This document shows, one piece after another, positions 7,791-16,844 of a stretch of 64,000 bases of DNA. The translations under genes were made by a program, and so were the position numbers. Source of the stretch: Akkermansia muciniphila (GTDB lineage Bacteria > Verrucomicrobiota > Verrucomicrobiia > Limisphaerales > SXTU01); assembly GCA_945874145.1 (NCBI GenBank), contig CAMCFN010000010.1, positions 1 to 64,000 of the forward strand, given 5' to 3'. The notes beneath the pieces are model-generated. The model saw only the letters and a list, made by a program, of their open reading frames with translations, was not told the DNA's origin and ran no database searches. Position 1 is the first letter of the stretch. The number at the start of each line of letters is the position of its first letter.

Positions 7791-9488
7791 ATGGCTGAAC
7801 CGTCCCAAAATGCGCCGACCGTGGCGGAGGAATTCCTCGTGGAAACCCGAGCATTTTGGGCGCGGCTGCCGGAGAAGCCGCTCTTCTTCGCCCTGCTCGG
7901 CGCTTGGGTGGCGTTGTTTCACTTCCTCGGCCATTGCTCGTTCAACTTCACGGACAAACCTTCGCTCTTCGCGTGGATGTGGGGGGCTTGGAGCGCGGCC
8001 TTGCTGGAGGCGGAACACGGCAAGCTCGTGCCCCTCGTCGTGCTGGGCTTGCTCTGGTTGCGGCGGAACGAACTGCTCGCCGCCCCCACGCGCCGGTGGC
8101 TGCCGGCGCTGGGCGGGCTGGGGCTGATGTTGGCGCTGCATGTGGCCGCCTTCACCGTGCAGCAACCGCGGCTCTCCATGGTGGCGCTGGCAGGCGGAGC
8201 CTGGTGCCTAGTGGGCCTGGTCTGGGGACCCGCGTGGCTGCGCCAGACGTTTTTTCCATTCCTGCTGCTGGGGTTCTGCGTGCCGCTGGAATCGCTGGGC
8301 GAAGGGCTTTTGTTCCAACTGCGGTTGCTGGTCACCAAGCTTTCCGTCGGGATCGGACACGACTTGCTGGGTCTCGATGTGCTGCGGGATGGCACGCGCA
8401 TCTTCAACTCGGCCCGCACCTTCAACTACGACGTCGCCCCGGCGTGCAGCGGCATCCGCAGCCTGACCTCGCTGCTGGCAGTGACGACGATTTATGGCTA
8501 TGTCGCGTTCCGCCAGCCGTGGAAACGCATCGTGATGATTCTGCTCGCCGTGCCGTTGGCCGTGGCGGGCAATGTCGCACGCATCACGACCGTCATCGTG
8601 CTGGCCGAGGCTTTTGGCCAGCACGTCGGCGCGGCGGCGGAAACGAACCTCGGCTACGTGACCTTTGGCGTGGCCATCGGCCTGATGTTCCTCGCCGGCT
8701 GGTTGCTGCGGGAACCACCCGCGCCGGCTGGCTCAACTCCGGCGTTGACGCCCCCTGCTCCGTCTGCGCATCTGACAAAATCATGGTTGAGCGCGCCGTT
8801 GGTGGGCGGGCTCCTGCTGATGGCGGTGGCCGCCGGGATGATTCACCACTTGCAGTCCCGGCAAACGCTGGGCCGGCCCGGCGTGCTGGCCGAGCCCCAG
8901 CCGGATTCGCCGCGCTGGCGCATCCCCCTGCCGGAAACAGTCGCAGGCCTGACCTCCGAGGCGGTGCCGCCCGCGCCGGAGGAATTGAGCGGCTTGCCGG
9001 CAGACACGTCGTTCGGCAAGCGGCTGTATAAGCTGGCGGATGGAGCTCCGCTGCTGCTGCAAGTCGTGCTCATGGGCCGGGACCGCACGAGCCTGCACCA
9101 GCCGCAATACTGCCTGACCGGCCAGGGCTTCCTCATCGAGCACACCGAGGAAGTGCGCGTGCCCATTGCCCGACCGCAGCCCCAGGAAATCCCGGCGCTG
9201 AAGCTGACCGCCAGCAAGGTCTTCGAAACTCCAGGCGGACAACGCGTGCCCGTGCGCGGACTTTACGTGTATTGGTTTGTGGCGGATGGAGCGGTCACGG
9301 CGCACCGGTTGCAGCGGCTTTGGTGGATGGCGCGGGAACTCCTGCGCACCGGCACGCTGCAACGCTGGGCTTACGTCTCCTGTTTCGCCCAATGCCAGCC
9401 GGGCGACGAGGAGCAGACTTTTGCGCGGGTGAAGGCGTTCCTGGCCGAGGCCGTGCCGGAGTTTCAACGCCCGCCCGTCGCGCCTTGA
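7791..9488 (+). CDS. Exosortase fused to an EpsI (DUF3485) domain
   Basis: Exosortases are membrane transpeptidases that cleave PEP-CTERM-type tails and are linked to exopolysaccharide export. The 565-residue protein has about eight N-terminal membrane helices. The catalytic set is recognisable: Cys219 in APACSGIRS, Arg264 in GNVARI and a His at 278. After a Pro-rich linker (about 315-330) and another membrane helix comes an EpsI/DUF3485 domain with the signature HQPQYCLTGQGF. The ATG at 7791 is preferred over one ten codons upstream because it is nearest to the conserved N-terminus. No PEP-CTERM protein is encoded in this window, so substrates lie elsewhere. Confidence 0.88.
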   Translation: MAEPSQNAPTVAEEFLVETRAFWARLPEKPLFFALLGAWVALFHFLGHCSFNFTDKPSLFAWMWGAWSAALLEAEHGKLVPLVVLGLLWLRRNELLAAPTRRWLPALGGLGLMLALHVAAFTVQQPRLSMVALAGGAWCLVGLVWGPAWLRQTFFPFLLLGFCVPLESLGEGLLFQLRLLVTKLSVGIGHDLLGLDVLRDGTRIFNSARTFNYDVAPACSGIRSLTSLLAVTTIYGYVAFRQPWKRIVMILLAVPLAVAGNVARITTVIVLAEAFGQHVGAAAETNLGYVTFGVAIGLMFLAGWLLREPPAPAGSTPALTPPAPSAHLTKSWLSAPLVGGLLLMAVAAGMIHHLQSRQTLGRPGVLAEPQPDSPRWRIPLPETVAGLTSEAVPPAPEELSGLPADTSFGKRLYKLADGAPLLLQVVLMGRDRTSLHQPQYCLTGQGFLIEHTEEVRVPIARPQPQEIPALKLTASKVFETPGGQRVPVRGLYVYWFVADGAVTAHRLQRLWWMARELLRTGTLQRWAYVSCFAQCQPGDEEQTFARVKAFLAEAVPEFQRPPVAP

Positions 9489-9503
9489 AGCAACGGAAGA
9501 ACC

Positions 9504-10613
9504 TCACGCCCGCCCTGACAGCTCCGCATACGCCCGGTTGATGCGTTTGCTTTGATCCTCCGCCTCCGCCTGTTCGCTCGGGCTCAAGCCCGCCACGCGA
9601 TCTGGATGGTGTTCCTTCATCAGGCGACGATAGGCCTGCTTGATCTCCGCCCGGGAGGCGTCAGGGGCGACGCCCAGCACGGCGTGGCTACCCGCCGGGC
9701 GAACGAGGTCCATCAGCGGGACGCCGTGCGAATCACCCGCGCGATGCTCCACATGCACCCGGCCCTGCGCATCCGTCCACGTGCGATACGGCGCGCCGCA
9801 CAAGGGACAATGGAACTGCACGCCACCGCGCAAATTGCGGAGCCGGAACTTGCGCCGGCACTCGACACAACGGAAGGACGGCGGCTTGGCCGAGCGCGCA
9901 CCCAGTGGCGGCGCTGGTTCGGCGGCGGGTTGTGGTTCAGCCGGCATCGCGGGAGCATCTGCCCGACGGGCGGCAAGCCGCAGTTGACGGCGCAACTCGC
10001 TGCTCAAGCTGACGCCGGGCGGGTGGGATTCCAGCAGCAACACCCCGGGAAGCAACCGCAATTCCGTCAGCGCCTCGGCCAGATCCACGCCCGGCAGCCG
10101 TCCGGCCAGTTCCGTAAGCGCCACCCGGGCAGGATACTCATTCAGCACCATGAGCACCCGCGCGGCCCGCGCAAAGTCCATCCGCTGCCATTCTCGCGCC
10201 CGTCGGCCAGCCTCAAGTCCGGCGAGCCAGAGGCGCGGTCCGAGGTAGAGCACTTCCGCGAAAATGCCGGCCACGGCCCGCAACACGGGCAGCACTTGGA
10301 GGCTGTCACGCCAGTCCAGTTCGCCCGTCGTGGGAAACGCCTCGTGGTCGCTGCGTGCATTTCCCGCAAACAGCAGGAAAAGCACTCCACCCGCCAGCAG
10401 CAGGAACAGCGGGAGTTGAAACGCCACATCCAAGCTGCGCTCCAGAACCGCGCCCACGCCCTCGGCCAGTTGCATCATCCCCGCCAGTAGCACCGCCGCC
10501 AGGCCGCCTGAACTCAGCAACAGCAGGCCTCCACCGGCACCCAATCGGAACATCGCCCGCCGGAGTTCACCGTGTCGTTCTTCGGCCGCCCGCTGCCGCA
10601 GCCATGCGTTCAT
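9504..10613 (-). CDS. Membrane J-domain protein with zinc ribbon
   Basis: From the ATG at 10613 the product is about 369 residues. Two hydrophobic segments lie near the N-terminus, then a helical middle region. A four-cysteine zinc ribbon follows (CVECRRKF and CPLCGAPY). The C-terminal J domain carries the HPD motif in LMKEHHPDRV. J domains stimulate Hsp70 ATPases, so this protein probably recruits DnaK to the membrane. A C-terminal J domain resembles DjlA-type layout, but the zinc ribbon order is not standard. Longer in-frame starts exist up to 10706. It is followed convergently by the exosortase gene. Confidence 0.8.
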   Translation of the reverse strand: MNAWLRQRAAEERHGELRRAMFRLGAGGGLLLLSSGGLAAVLLAGMMQLAEGVGAVLERSLDVAFQLPLFLLLAGGVLFLLFAGNARSDHEAFPTTGELDWRDSLQVLPVLRAVAGIFAEVLYLGPRLWLAGLEAGRRAREWQRMDFARAARVLMVLNEYPARVALTELAGRLPGVDLAEALTELRLLPGVLLLESHPPGVSLSSELRRQLRLAARRADAPAMPAEPQPAAEPAPPLGARSAKPPSFRCVECRRKFRLRNLRGGVQFHCPLCGAPYRTWTDAQGRVHVEHRAGDSHGVPLMDLVRPAGSHAVLGVAPDASRAEIKQAYRRLMKEHHPDRVAGLSPSEQAEAEDQSKRINRAYAELSGRA

Positions 10614-10723
10614 GTTCTGCGCGTCCACAAGCGCGAAGGAACGCATAACCCGTGCCGAACGAAATGATCGCGGACAACTCCTTGAAGCCCAGAAGCAGGG
10701 GCTCAACCAGCTTCCACGGAGAA

Positions 10724-12004
10724 TTAAACCGCCGCGTTGCCAGCCATCGTCCGCGGCAACATGCCCTGCGAGTCAAAGACCAGCGGTCGCGGCTCGGTGA
10801 TAATCTCCAAATCACTTCGCCCGCGCGCGAGCGGCAGGAAAGCTTCTCCGCACTCGACTTCCTCCACATGCAACGTGTTCTGAATCCACAGCAGCTTGGC
10901 GTGCGGCGGCTCGGTCAGGCCGATGGTGGAGAGCGCCACATCGAGCAGTTCGAGGTCGGTGTCGTAGTGCGGCGGAATCATCGCCACCTGCGGGTAGCAG
11001 GCAGTGGCGACGTTGATATAGGTGACGCGCTTGTCCATCGCCTCGACCACGCGCGTCAGGCAATACTCGGACTTGCCCAGCCCCGTCGCGTTGCCGTGCG
11101 TCTGCTCGGTGAGGCTGCGGATGGCGATCTTCTTGATCTTCGGGAACTCATGCTCCTCGGTCCAGTGCTCGTAGCGCTTGCGGCCGATGACATTCGTGTC
11201 CATGCCGCAGCCGGAAATCTCCTTGCCGATCTCGTCCACGAGCAGCAGGTCAGCATGATCAAAGGGCAGACGCGGAAGCCACTTCCGGGCGAGCGCGAGC
11301 AGTTCCTTGTCCTGCGCCTCCAGCTCATGCGGCAGCACGGCACGGATCAAGCCAGTCTCGTCGTAGGCGTTCTCCACGATGCCGAGGCCGGCGAGAATGC
11401 GCCCCTTCTCAATGACGCGCCGCCCCACGCTCTTCACGATGGCGTCGAACGAATGGTCCACGAACGCGCGGTGGTAAATCTTGGCGCCCTCGTGCTTGCC
11501 CAGGCCAATGAGCAGCATCTTCATCAAGCCGCTCTGGTGATCGCCGAAAAGTTCCGTGTGCGGCTTCACGCGGCCCACGACCACGACATGGTCGGCCGCC
11601 AGCGCATCGCGTCCAAAGTGGACGGGAATGCCCTCCGCCGTGCGATCGAGCACAACAGTCTCCATGCTGGTGCGGACGGGGCAACCGCAAAACGCCTCGG
11701 TGACGCCGTAGTTGCGGAGAATTTCCCGCTGGCCGTCCGGCGTGCCGCCGCCGTGACTGCCCATCGCGGCAACGATGAACGGCTGCGCTCCGGCGGCGCG
11801 GAAGAAATCCACCGTGGCCTTGAGGATGACCGCGATGTTCGTGATGCCCCGGCTGCCGGCGGTGATGGCAACGGTTTGGCCGGGCTGCACGTGCCTCGCG
11901 ACACCGATGCGGGTCAGTTCAGCATGGACCGCAGCCGCCACGTCCGGGACCACCGTGCGGGCAAACTTTTGGCGGACGCGAAAAACCTTGGGGTAGCCGC
12001 TCAT
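10724..12004 (-). CDS. LarA-like (DUF2088) lactate-racemase-family protein
   Basis: The 426-residue protein has hallmarks of the LarA N-terminal fold: ITAGSRGI, VAAMGSHGGGTPDGQ and VGRVKPHTELFG, followed by SGLMKMLLIGLGKHEGA. LarA uses a nickel-pincer cofactor to racemise lactate. Many environmental homologues act on other 2-hydroxy acids or have unknown roles, and no larB/C/E maturation gene is in the window. It begins 16 bp after ptsI on the same strand, so the two are likely co-transcribed. The exact substrate is not shown by the sequence. Confidence 0.75.
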   Translation of the reverse strand: MSGYPKVFRVRQKFARTVVPDVAAAVHAELTRIGVARHVQPGQTVAITAGSRGITNIAVILKATVDFFRAAGAQPFIVAAMGSHGGGTPDGQREILRNYGVTEAFCGCPVRTSMETVVLDRTAEGIPVHFGRDALAADHVVVVGRVKPHTELFGDHQSGLMKMLLIGLGKHEGAKIYHRAFVDHSFDAIVKSVGRRVIEKGRILAGLGIVENAYDETGLIRAVLPHELEAQDKELLALARKWLPRLPFDHADLLLVDEIGKEISGCGMDTNVIGRKRYEHWTEEHEFPKIKKIAIRSLTEQTHGNATGLGKSEYCLTRVVEAMDKRVTYINVATACYPQVAMIPPHYDTDLELLDVALSTIGLTEPPHAKLLWIQNTLHVEEVECGEAFLPLARGRSDLEIITEPRPLVFDSQGMLPRTMAGNAAV

Positions 12005-12020
12005 AAACTGGCACGCAGCA

Positions 12021-13808
12021 CTAGTGAGCTCCCCCGAACAAATCGGGCGCAGCCTGCGCGACCAGCGCCTGGGAGCGGACGAGAATCTCCGCCGAGGATT
12101 CGCAAGCCAGCGCGAAGTCCGCCAGTTCGCGGCAATCCGCCAGTTTCAACCGCCGGATGATGTATTTGATGGGCGGCACCAAGGGCGGCGTGGTGCTGAG
12201 TTCATCCACGCCGAGGCCGAGCAGTAGCGGGACCATCGCGGGGTCCGTGGCCATCTCGCCGCACACGCCCACCCAGATGCCGTGGCGATGGGCGGCCTCA
12301 ACGGTGAGCTTGATGAGCTTGAGCACCGCCGGATGCGTGGGATCGTAGAGATACGCGATCTTCTCGTTCAACCGGTCCACCGCCAGCGTGTATTGGATCA
12401 GGTCGTTGGTGCCGATGCTGAAGAACTTCACGCGCTTGGCGAGCGAGTCGGCGATCATCACCGCTGAAGGGATCTCGATCATCGCCCCGATCTCAATGTT
12501 CTCGTCGAACGGGACGCCCGCGCTGCGCAACTCGGCCTTGCACTGTTCCACCAGCTCGTTGGATTGCGTCAACTCCTCCAGGCCGGAGATCATCGGATAC
12601 ATGATCTTCACATTGCCCTCGGCACTGGCGCGGAGAATGGCCCGCAGTTGGGCGCGGAAGATGGCGGACTCCTGAAGGCAGTAGCGGATAGCCCGCCAGC
12701 CCAGGAAGGGGTTCATCTCCGCCGTGTCCTGCGGGATGCTCGCGGTGTTGGGCAGCTTGTCGCCGCCCAAATCGAGCGTGCGGATGATGACCGGCTGCGG
12801 GTTGAGCTCCGCCGCGACCTGCCGGTAGGCCTGATACTGCTCCTCCTCACTGGGGAGCGTGCTGCGGTTCAGGAAGAGAAACTCGGTGCGGAAGAGGCCG
12901 ACGCCCTCGCCTCCGGCGATCTTGACCTCGGCGGCGTCTGAAGCCTCCTCAACATTGGCCGAAAGAGTTATCTGCGCGCCATCGAGCGTGACTGCGGGCT
13001 GATCGTGAATCTCCTGTAGCCGCTGCTCAAAGCTTTTCTGCCGGCGCTCAATCTGACCGTATTCGAAGAGGGTCTGATCGGTCGGGCTGAGAATAATCAG
13101 CCCGTTGAAGCCATCGAGCAGCACGCTCTGGCCGGTGTGCAACTGCTGGCTGGCCGTCTGAAGACCGACCACTGCGGGAATGCGCAAGGACCGCGCCATG
13201 ATCGCCGTGTGCGAGGTCTTGCCCCCGACGTCGGTGCCAAAACCCAGCACCATCTTCTTGTCGAGCCGCGCGGTGATGGAAGGGGCAAGATCGTGCGCGA
13301 TGACGATGCACGGCTCCTTGAGATGCGCCAGATCCACCGCCTCATGGTGGTCGAGAATGTTGTTCACCACCCGTGTGGCGACATCCCGCAGATCCGCCAC
13401 GCGCTCGCGCAGGTAATCATCAGGCAACGCCTCCAAGGTCCGGGCGAAACGTTCGGCAACGGTGTGAAAAGCCCATTCCGCCGTGACCCGTTCATCGGCG
13501 ATCATGCGGGCCACCCCTTCGAGGAGCGTCGGGTCATCCAGCACCAGCAGATGGGCGTCGAAAATGCTGGCGTCCTTGGCCCCCATCGCGTGCGTGACCT
13601 GCTGCTGGATTTCCAGCAACTGCTGACGGGTAGCCAGCAGGCCCTGCTCCAAGCGTTCAAGCTGCCGGGGCAGATCGGCTTCGGCGATTTCCTGCCGGCC
13701 TACCTGAACGCGGGACAACCCCAAAAGCAGCACCTTGCCGACGCAGATGCCGGTGGAAACGGGAATGCCGCGGAGAATTGTCTCACCCGTGGCGGCGCGC
13801 TGTGGCAT
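12021..13808 (-). CDS. ptsI: Phosphoenolpyruvate-protein phosphotransferase (enzyme I)
   Basis: Enzyme I takes phosphate from PEP onto a histidine and passes it to HPr, starting the PTS relay. The 595-residue length fits. The phosphorylation site is GGKTSHTAIMARSL with His200. The C-terminal PEP-binding TIM barrel carries FRTEFLF, IRTLDLGGDKLP, GTNDLIQYTLAVDR and the active-site Cys in VGVCGEMATDP. No ptsH or sugar-specific enzyme II is nearby, so the system may be regulatory (PTS-Ntr-like) or scattered. The LarA-like gene follows after 16 bp. Confidence 0.95.
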   Translation of the reverse strand: MPQRAATGETILRGIPVSTGICVGKVLLLGLSRVQVGRQEIAEADLPRQLERLEQGLLATRQQLLEIQQQVTHAMGAKDASIFDAHLLVLDDPTLLEGVARMIADERVTAEWAFHTVAERFARTLEALPDDYLRERVADLRDVATRVVNNILDHHEAVDLAHLKEPCIVIAHDLAPSITARLDKKMVLGFGTDVGGKTSHTAIMARSLRIPAVVGLQTASQQLHTGQSVLLDGFNGLIILSPTDQTLFEYGQIERRQKSFEQRLQEIHDQPAVTLDGAQITLSANVEEASDAAEVKIAGGEGVGLFRTEFLFLNRSTLPSEEEQYQAYRQVAAELNPQPVIIRTLDLGGDKLPNTASIPQDTAEMNPFLGWRAIRYCLQESAIFRAQLRAILRASAEGNVKIMYPMISGLEELTQSNELVEQCKAELRSAGVPFDENIEIGAMIEIPSAVMIADSLAKRVKFFSIGTNDLIQYTLAVDRLNEKIAYLYDPTHPAVLKLIKLTVEAAHRHGIWVGVCGEMATDPAMVPLLLGLGVDELSTTPPLVPPIKYIIRRLKLADCRELADFALACESSAEILVRSQALVAQAAPDLFGGAH

Positions 13809-13878
13809 GCAGGTCAGATAGCCGACTCGGAGCCGTTTGGAAATTCAAAAGTCCGCAGTGGACGAGAAAGTTGCCGGG

Positions 13879-14688
13879 CTACTTGTTGCCGCCCTTGCCC
13901 TTCGCATTCTTCGCCTTGCTTTGCGCGCTTTGAAGCTGCTGGTTCTCCGTGGCCACCTTCTTCTGGGCCGCAGCCACTTCCTTCTTGTGCTTCTCCACCT
14001 CGGCCCGGGCAGTCTTGGCCTTTTCCCCCGCCGCGCGCTCCGCTTGGAGGGCGCTCTTAACCTCGGCGTCTTCCTCGACGGCTTTTTGCACCTGCCCCTG
14101 AATGACAGCCAACTGCTTGTTGGCTTCGGCGAGCTTGCCGCGCAGATCGCGGATTTGCGGATTGGCTTCAATACGCTCGCGCTCCAGCTCCACGGGCGTG
14201 CGGATGGTCTTGGAAAGCTCGGTGGTGAGCTGCTTCTTCTTGTCGTCGGACAGGGAGGGATCCTCGCGCACAGTCGCCAGCCGGGTCTTCGCCTGCTCGG
14301 CTTCCTTCACGGCTGCCTGATGTTCGGTGGTGGTGTGAATCTGCTTCGAAAGGGCGGCATGCGCGGATTCCAGTCCGCGCGCCGTTGCGTCGCGCTGCCC
14401 CAGGGCGACGGGCAGGCCAAGTTTTTTACCATGTTCCGCAAGGGCAGCCTGCCGGGCTTGCTGGACCTTGGCGGCGGCGGTCTTACGGGCAGCTTCGGCC
14501 TTGTCGACCTCCCGCTCGGCCTTGTCGAGATCCTGGTTTTCGTCCTTCAGCTTCGCCTTGGCGTCATCGAATTCTTTCCTCGCCTGCGTGGGGGACACGC
14601 TCTTGCTTTTGCCCTGGCTCTGCGCGTCGGCGGAAGGCAGGGCGCAGAACAGCAGGCACCCGGTGGCGAGCAGCGCAAGTTTGTTCAT
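13879..14688 (-). CDS. Secreted coiled-coil protein, unknown
   Basis: A 269-residue protein with a signal peptide (about residues 1-22, ending SADA). The rest is almost entirely Ala/Lys/Glu-rich heptad-like helix, with QSAQSKAKNAKGKGGNK at the basic C-terminus. No catalytic motif is visible. Such proteins are often periplasmic spacers or cell-envelope scaffold components. It is 70 bp upstream of ptsI on the same strand. I do not recognise a named family. Confidence 0.65.
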   Translation of the reverse strand: MNKLALLATGCLLFCALPSADAQSQGKSKSVSPTQARKEFDDAKAKLKDENQDLDKAEREVDKAEAARKTAAAKVQQARQAALAEHGKKLGLPVALGQRDATARGLESAHAALSKQIHTTTEHQAAVKEAEQAKTRLATVREDPSLSDDKKKQLTTELSKTIRTPVELERERIEANPQIRDLRGKLAEANKQLAVIQGQVQKAVEEDAEVKSALQAERAAGEKAKTARAEVEKHKKEVAAAQKKVATENQQLQSAQSKAKNAKGKGGNK

Positions 14689-14733
14689 GTGGATGACATG
14701 GACGGTTTGAGCCTTGGCGGCGTTACGGGACGT

Positions 14734-15204
14734 TCAAGCCACCTGTCGGCCGCCATCCCAAACGCAAGGAGATAGTCCCCGGCCCTTCCGAATCGAAGCC
14801 CATGGCTCCTGGGTGCCGACATCCACCGGGTCAGGATCTCCAGCTTGGGCTGCCGGCAAAACAGCGGGGGAAAGAATGGCGAGGAAGACGAGCGGTTCCG
14901 CGTGAGGATTATAGGTGGCGTGAATTGTGCCCGGCGGAATGTGCGCCATCTCGCCAGTGCTGAGAATCCGGCAGTCCTCCCCAACCCACTGCTCGGCGCG
15001 TCCGTAGAGGACGTAAATGATTTCCTCACGATGCGGGTGATAGTGGAACGGATGGCAATAGCCCGGGGCCATGTTCGCGCGCACCAGCAGCAAGTCCTTC
15101 GCGGCGACGATGTCCGGGCGGCACAACCACTCGTTGTTGGTCCAGACGTTGGGTTCGCGGAGGGCGTCCGCGATTTGCACAAAGCGGCGGTCGGATGGAC
15201 TCAT
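14734..15204 (-). CDS. Cupin-domain protein
   Basis: The 156-residue product carries a single cupin barrel: motif 1 is recognisable as HPFHYHPHREEIIYVLYG and motif 2 as HIPPGTIHATYNP. The histidines and Glu should bind one metal ion. Small one-domain cupins include dioxygenases, isomerases and sugar-binding proteins, and the sequence does not choose among them. Its start overlaps the stop of the nucleotidyltransferase gene by 4 bp (15201-15204), so the two are coupled. Confidence 0.8.
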   Translation of the reverse strand: MSPSDRRFVQIADALREPNVWTNNEWLCRPDIVAAKDLLLVRANMAPGYCHPFHYHPHREEIIYVLYGRAEQWVGEDCRILSTGEMAHIPPGTIHATYNPHAEPLVFLAILSPAVLPAAQAGDPDPVDVGTQEPWASIRKGRGLSPCVWDGGRQVA

Positions 15205-15707
15205 GGTTGTTTGCTGGTTTGTTCGGCTTGCAGGGCTTCCCGCATGGCTTGCACATCACGTCGGTCCTTTTCGCGCCAAGAATCCTGCTTGAGAAGGATC
15301 AAACCATCCGGCCCCAGATACGGGATGTGGACTCCTGCGGACTCGAAAAAACGCAACGCCTGGCGAAAGCCTTCGAGCGTGTGCCCGCGCATCTGCACAA
15401 AGATGTCGAGGTCGAACTCCTGTTCGCCAATGCGCACGGAGCCTTCCTGCGCGGGAAAATCATCCGGCGTCAACTCGCGCGCCCAGCCTTCACCCCATTC
15501 CTTCAACACAGCCAGCATTCGTTCCAAGTTGGCGCGCTCCGGGTTCACGAGGATGTCCACATCCTCCGTGACCCGCACATAACCGTTCAAAACGACCGCC
15601 AGGCCGCCGACCACGCAGAAGTCCACGTTACTTCGCGTGAGGGCGGCCAACAGCCTTTCGAACCGGGAAATAATCGCCCTCGGCTCCGACTCGGATTCGT
15701 TTGCCAT
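15201..15707 (-). CDS. Nucleotidyltransferase-fold protein
   Basis: Starting at 15707 (MANESESEP) the product is 168 residues. It has the minimal nucleotidyltransferase signature: GGLAVVLNGYVR followed by TEDVDILVNPE, then a further acidic FDLDIFV strand. This fold is common in mobile antitoxins and in AbiEii-type or MNT-type modules. No HEPN partner is adjacent; the coupled neighbour is a cupin. A frame upstream on the same strand (15628-15873) overlaps the 5' end. Function is unresolved. Confidence 0.7.
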   Translation of the reverse strand: MANESESEPRAIISRFERLLAALTRSNVDFCVVGGLAVVLNGYVRVTEDVDILVNPERANLERMLAVLKEWGEGWARELTPDDFPAQEGSVRIGEQEFDLDIFVQMRGHTLEGFRQALRFFESAGVHIPYLGPDGLILLKQDSWREKDRRDVQAMREALQAEQTSKQP

Positions 15708-15873
15708 TGAAATACGTGCGGACGAAGCCCGCCATGTCCTCCACCAAGGCCAGGTTCTCCGAAGCGGAGCGTGACCGGCCCACGACCTTGCGCGGAACGA
15801 ATTCGCCCGTTTCTCCAAGGATGCGGTTGGTGTTCAAGGTCTTACTGTTACCGGCCCCGGCAAGGCCGGTCAA
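15628..15873 (-). CDS. Possible small protein overlapping the nucleotidyltransferase start
   Basis: An 81-codon frame that shows good GC third-position bias down to about 15690 and reads ...SENLALVEDMAGFVRTYF. It overlaps the nucleotidyltransferase gene by 80 bp in another frame. Its first codons run through the ACCGGCC hairpin at 15850-15870, so a later start is likely. It may be an upstream gene whose 3' end was lost, or chance. I do not recognise it. Confidence 0.28.
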   Translation of the reverse strand: MTGLAGAGNSKTLNTNRILGETGEFVPRKVVGRSRSASENLALVEDMAGFVRTYFNGKRIRVGAEGDYFPVRKAVGRPHAK

Positions 15874-15879
15874 CCGGGC

Positions 15880-16767
15880 TTACTTTTTCTTCCCAAACTT
15901 CTTGGCCGCCGGGGCCTTCAGCTTCTTGAAGTCGCGCGTCAGGTTGGTGAGCGACGCCTCAACTCCCATGCGTTCCAAGCTGCTCGCGCCGACGAAGCCG
16001 ACGGCGTCGGTGCCTTGCATCACGCGGCTCGCGTCCTCGGGCGTGTTGATGGGGCCGCCGTGGCAGAGGAAGAAGATGTCCTTCCGCACGCGGCTGGCGG
16101 CATCAATGATCTCCTGCGTGCGCTTGAGGGTGAAGTCCCAAGTCACGACCGCCTTGGTCACGCCAATGCTGCCGCCCACCGTCGTGCCAACATGCGCGAT
16201 GATCGCGTCGGCACCGGCCTTCGCCATCTCGACCGCCTCCTCAGGCGTGGCGACATAGACAATGCTGAAAAGGTCCATCTTCCGAGCGAGCGCAATCATC
16301 TCGAACTCCTTCTGCACGCCCATGCCCGTCTCTTCGAGCACGCCGCGAAAGTGACCATCCACGATGGTGTGCGTCGGAAAATTGTTCACGCCGCTGAATC
16401 CCATCTCCTTCACCTTGCCGAGCCAATGCCACATGCGGCGGCGTGGATCCGTGGCGTGGACGCCGCAGATGACGGGGATTTCCTCCACGGTAGGCAGCAC
16501 CTCGTATTCGCCAATCTCCATCGCGATGGCGTTCGCATCGCCATAGGACATGAGGCCGCAAGTCGAGCCGTGGCCGCTCATGCGGAAGCGGCCGGAGTTG
16601 TAGATGATGAGGAGGTCCGCCCCGCCCTTCTCGATGAACTTCGCGCTGATGCCCGTGCCCGCGCCGGCGGCGATGATGGCGTCGCCCTTCTTGATGGTGC
16701 TCATCAAGCGGTCGCGGACTTCCTTGCGGGTATAGGGATTTCCTTTTCCGGTCCAGGGATTGGGCAT
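15880..16767 (-). CDS. Phosphoenolpyruvate-hydrolase-family TIM-barrel protein
   Basis: The start at 16767 (MPNPWTGKGNPYTRKEV) gives 295 residues, matching the PEP hydrolase/TIM-barrel signal-transduction family (PF09370). Visible family segments are GAGTGISAKFIEKGGADLL, YGDANAIAMEIGEYEVLP, HATDPRR, GFSGVNNFPTH and HGGPINTPEDA. Members belong to the isocitrate-lyase/PEP-mutase-like enzymes and often occur with Tm-1-like genes and regulators. Here an AraC regulator is divergent with 77 bp between. A hairpin (15850-15870) lies just after the stop. The Lys-rich tail KKFGKKK is unusual but plausible. Confidence 0.85.
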   Translation of the reverse strand: MPNPWTGKGNPYTRKEVRDRLMSTIKKGDAIIAAGAGTGISAKFIEKGGADLLIIYNSGRFRMSGHGSTCGLMSYGDANAIAMEIGEYEVLPTVEEIPVICGVHATDPRRRMWHWLGKVKEMGFSGVNNFPTHTIVDGHFRGVLEETGMGVQKEFEMIALARKMDLFSIVYVATPEEAVEMAKAGADAIIAHVGTTVGGSIGVTKAVVTWDFTLKRTQEIIDAASRVRKDIFFLCHGGPINTPEDASRVMQGTDAVGFVGASSLERMGVEASLTNLTRDFKKLKAPAAKKFGKKK

Positions 16768-16844
16768 GGTTCGATGTCGGTTAAAAATCTGTCGCGCTGT
16801 GCGAGTGTGCTGGTCATCGTATTGCCTGACCCGCCCGGTTGAAA

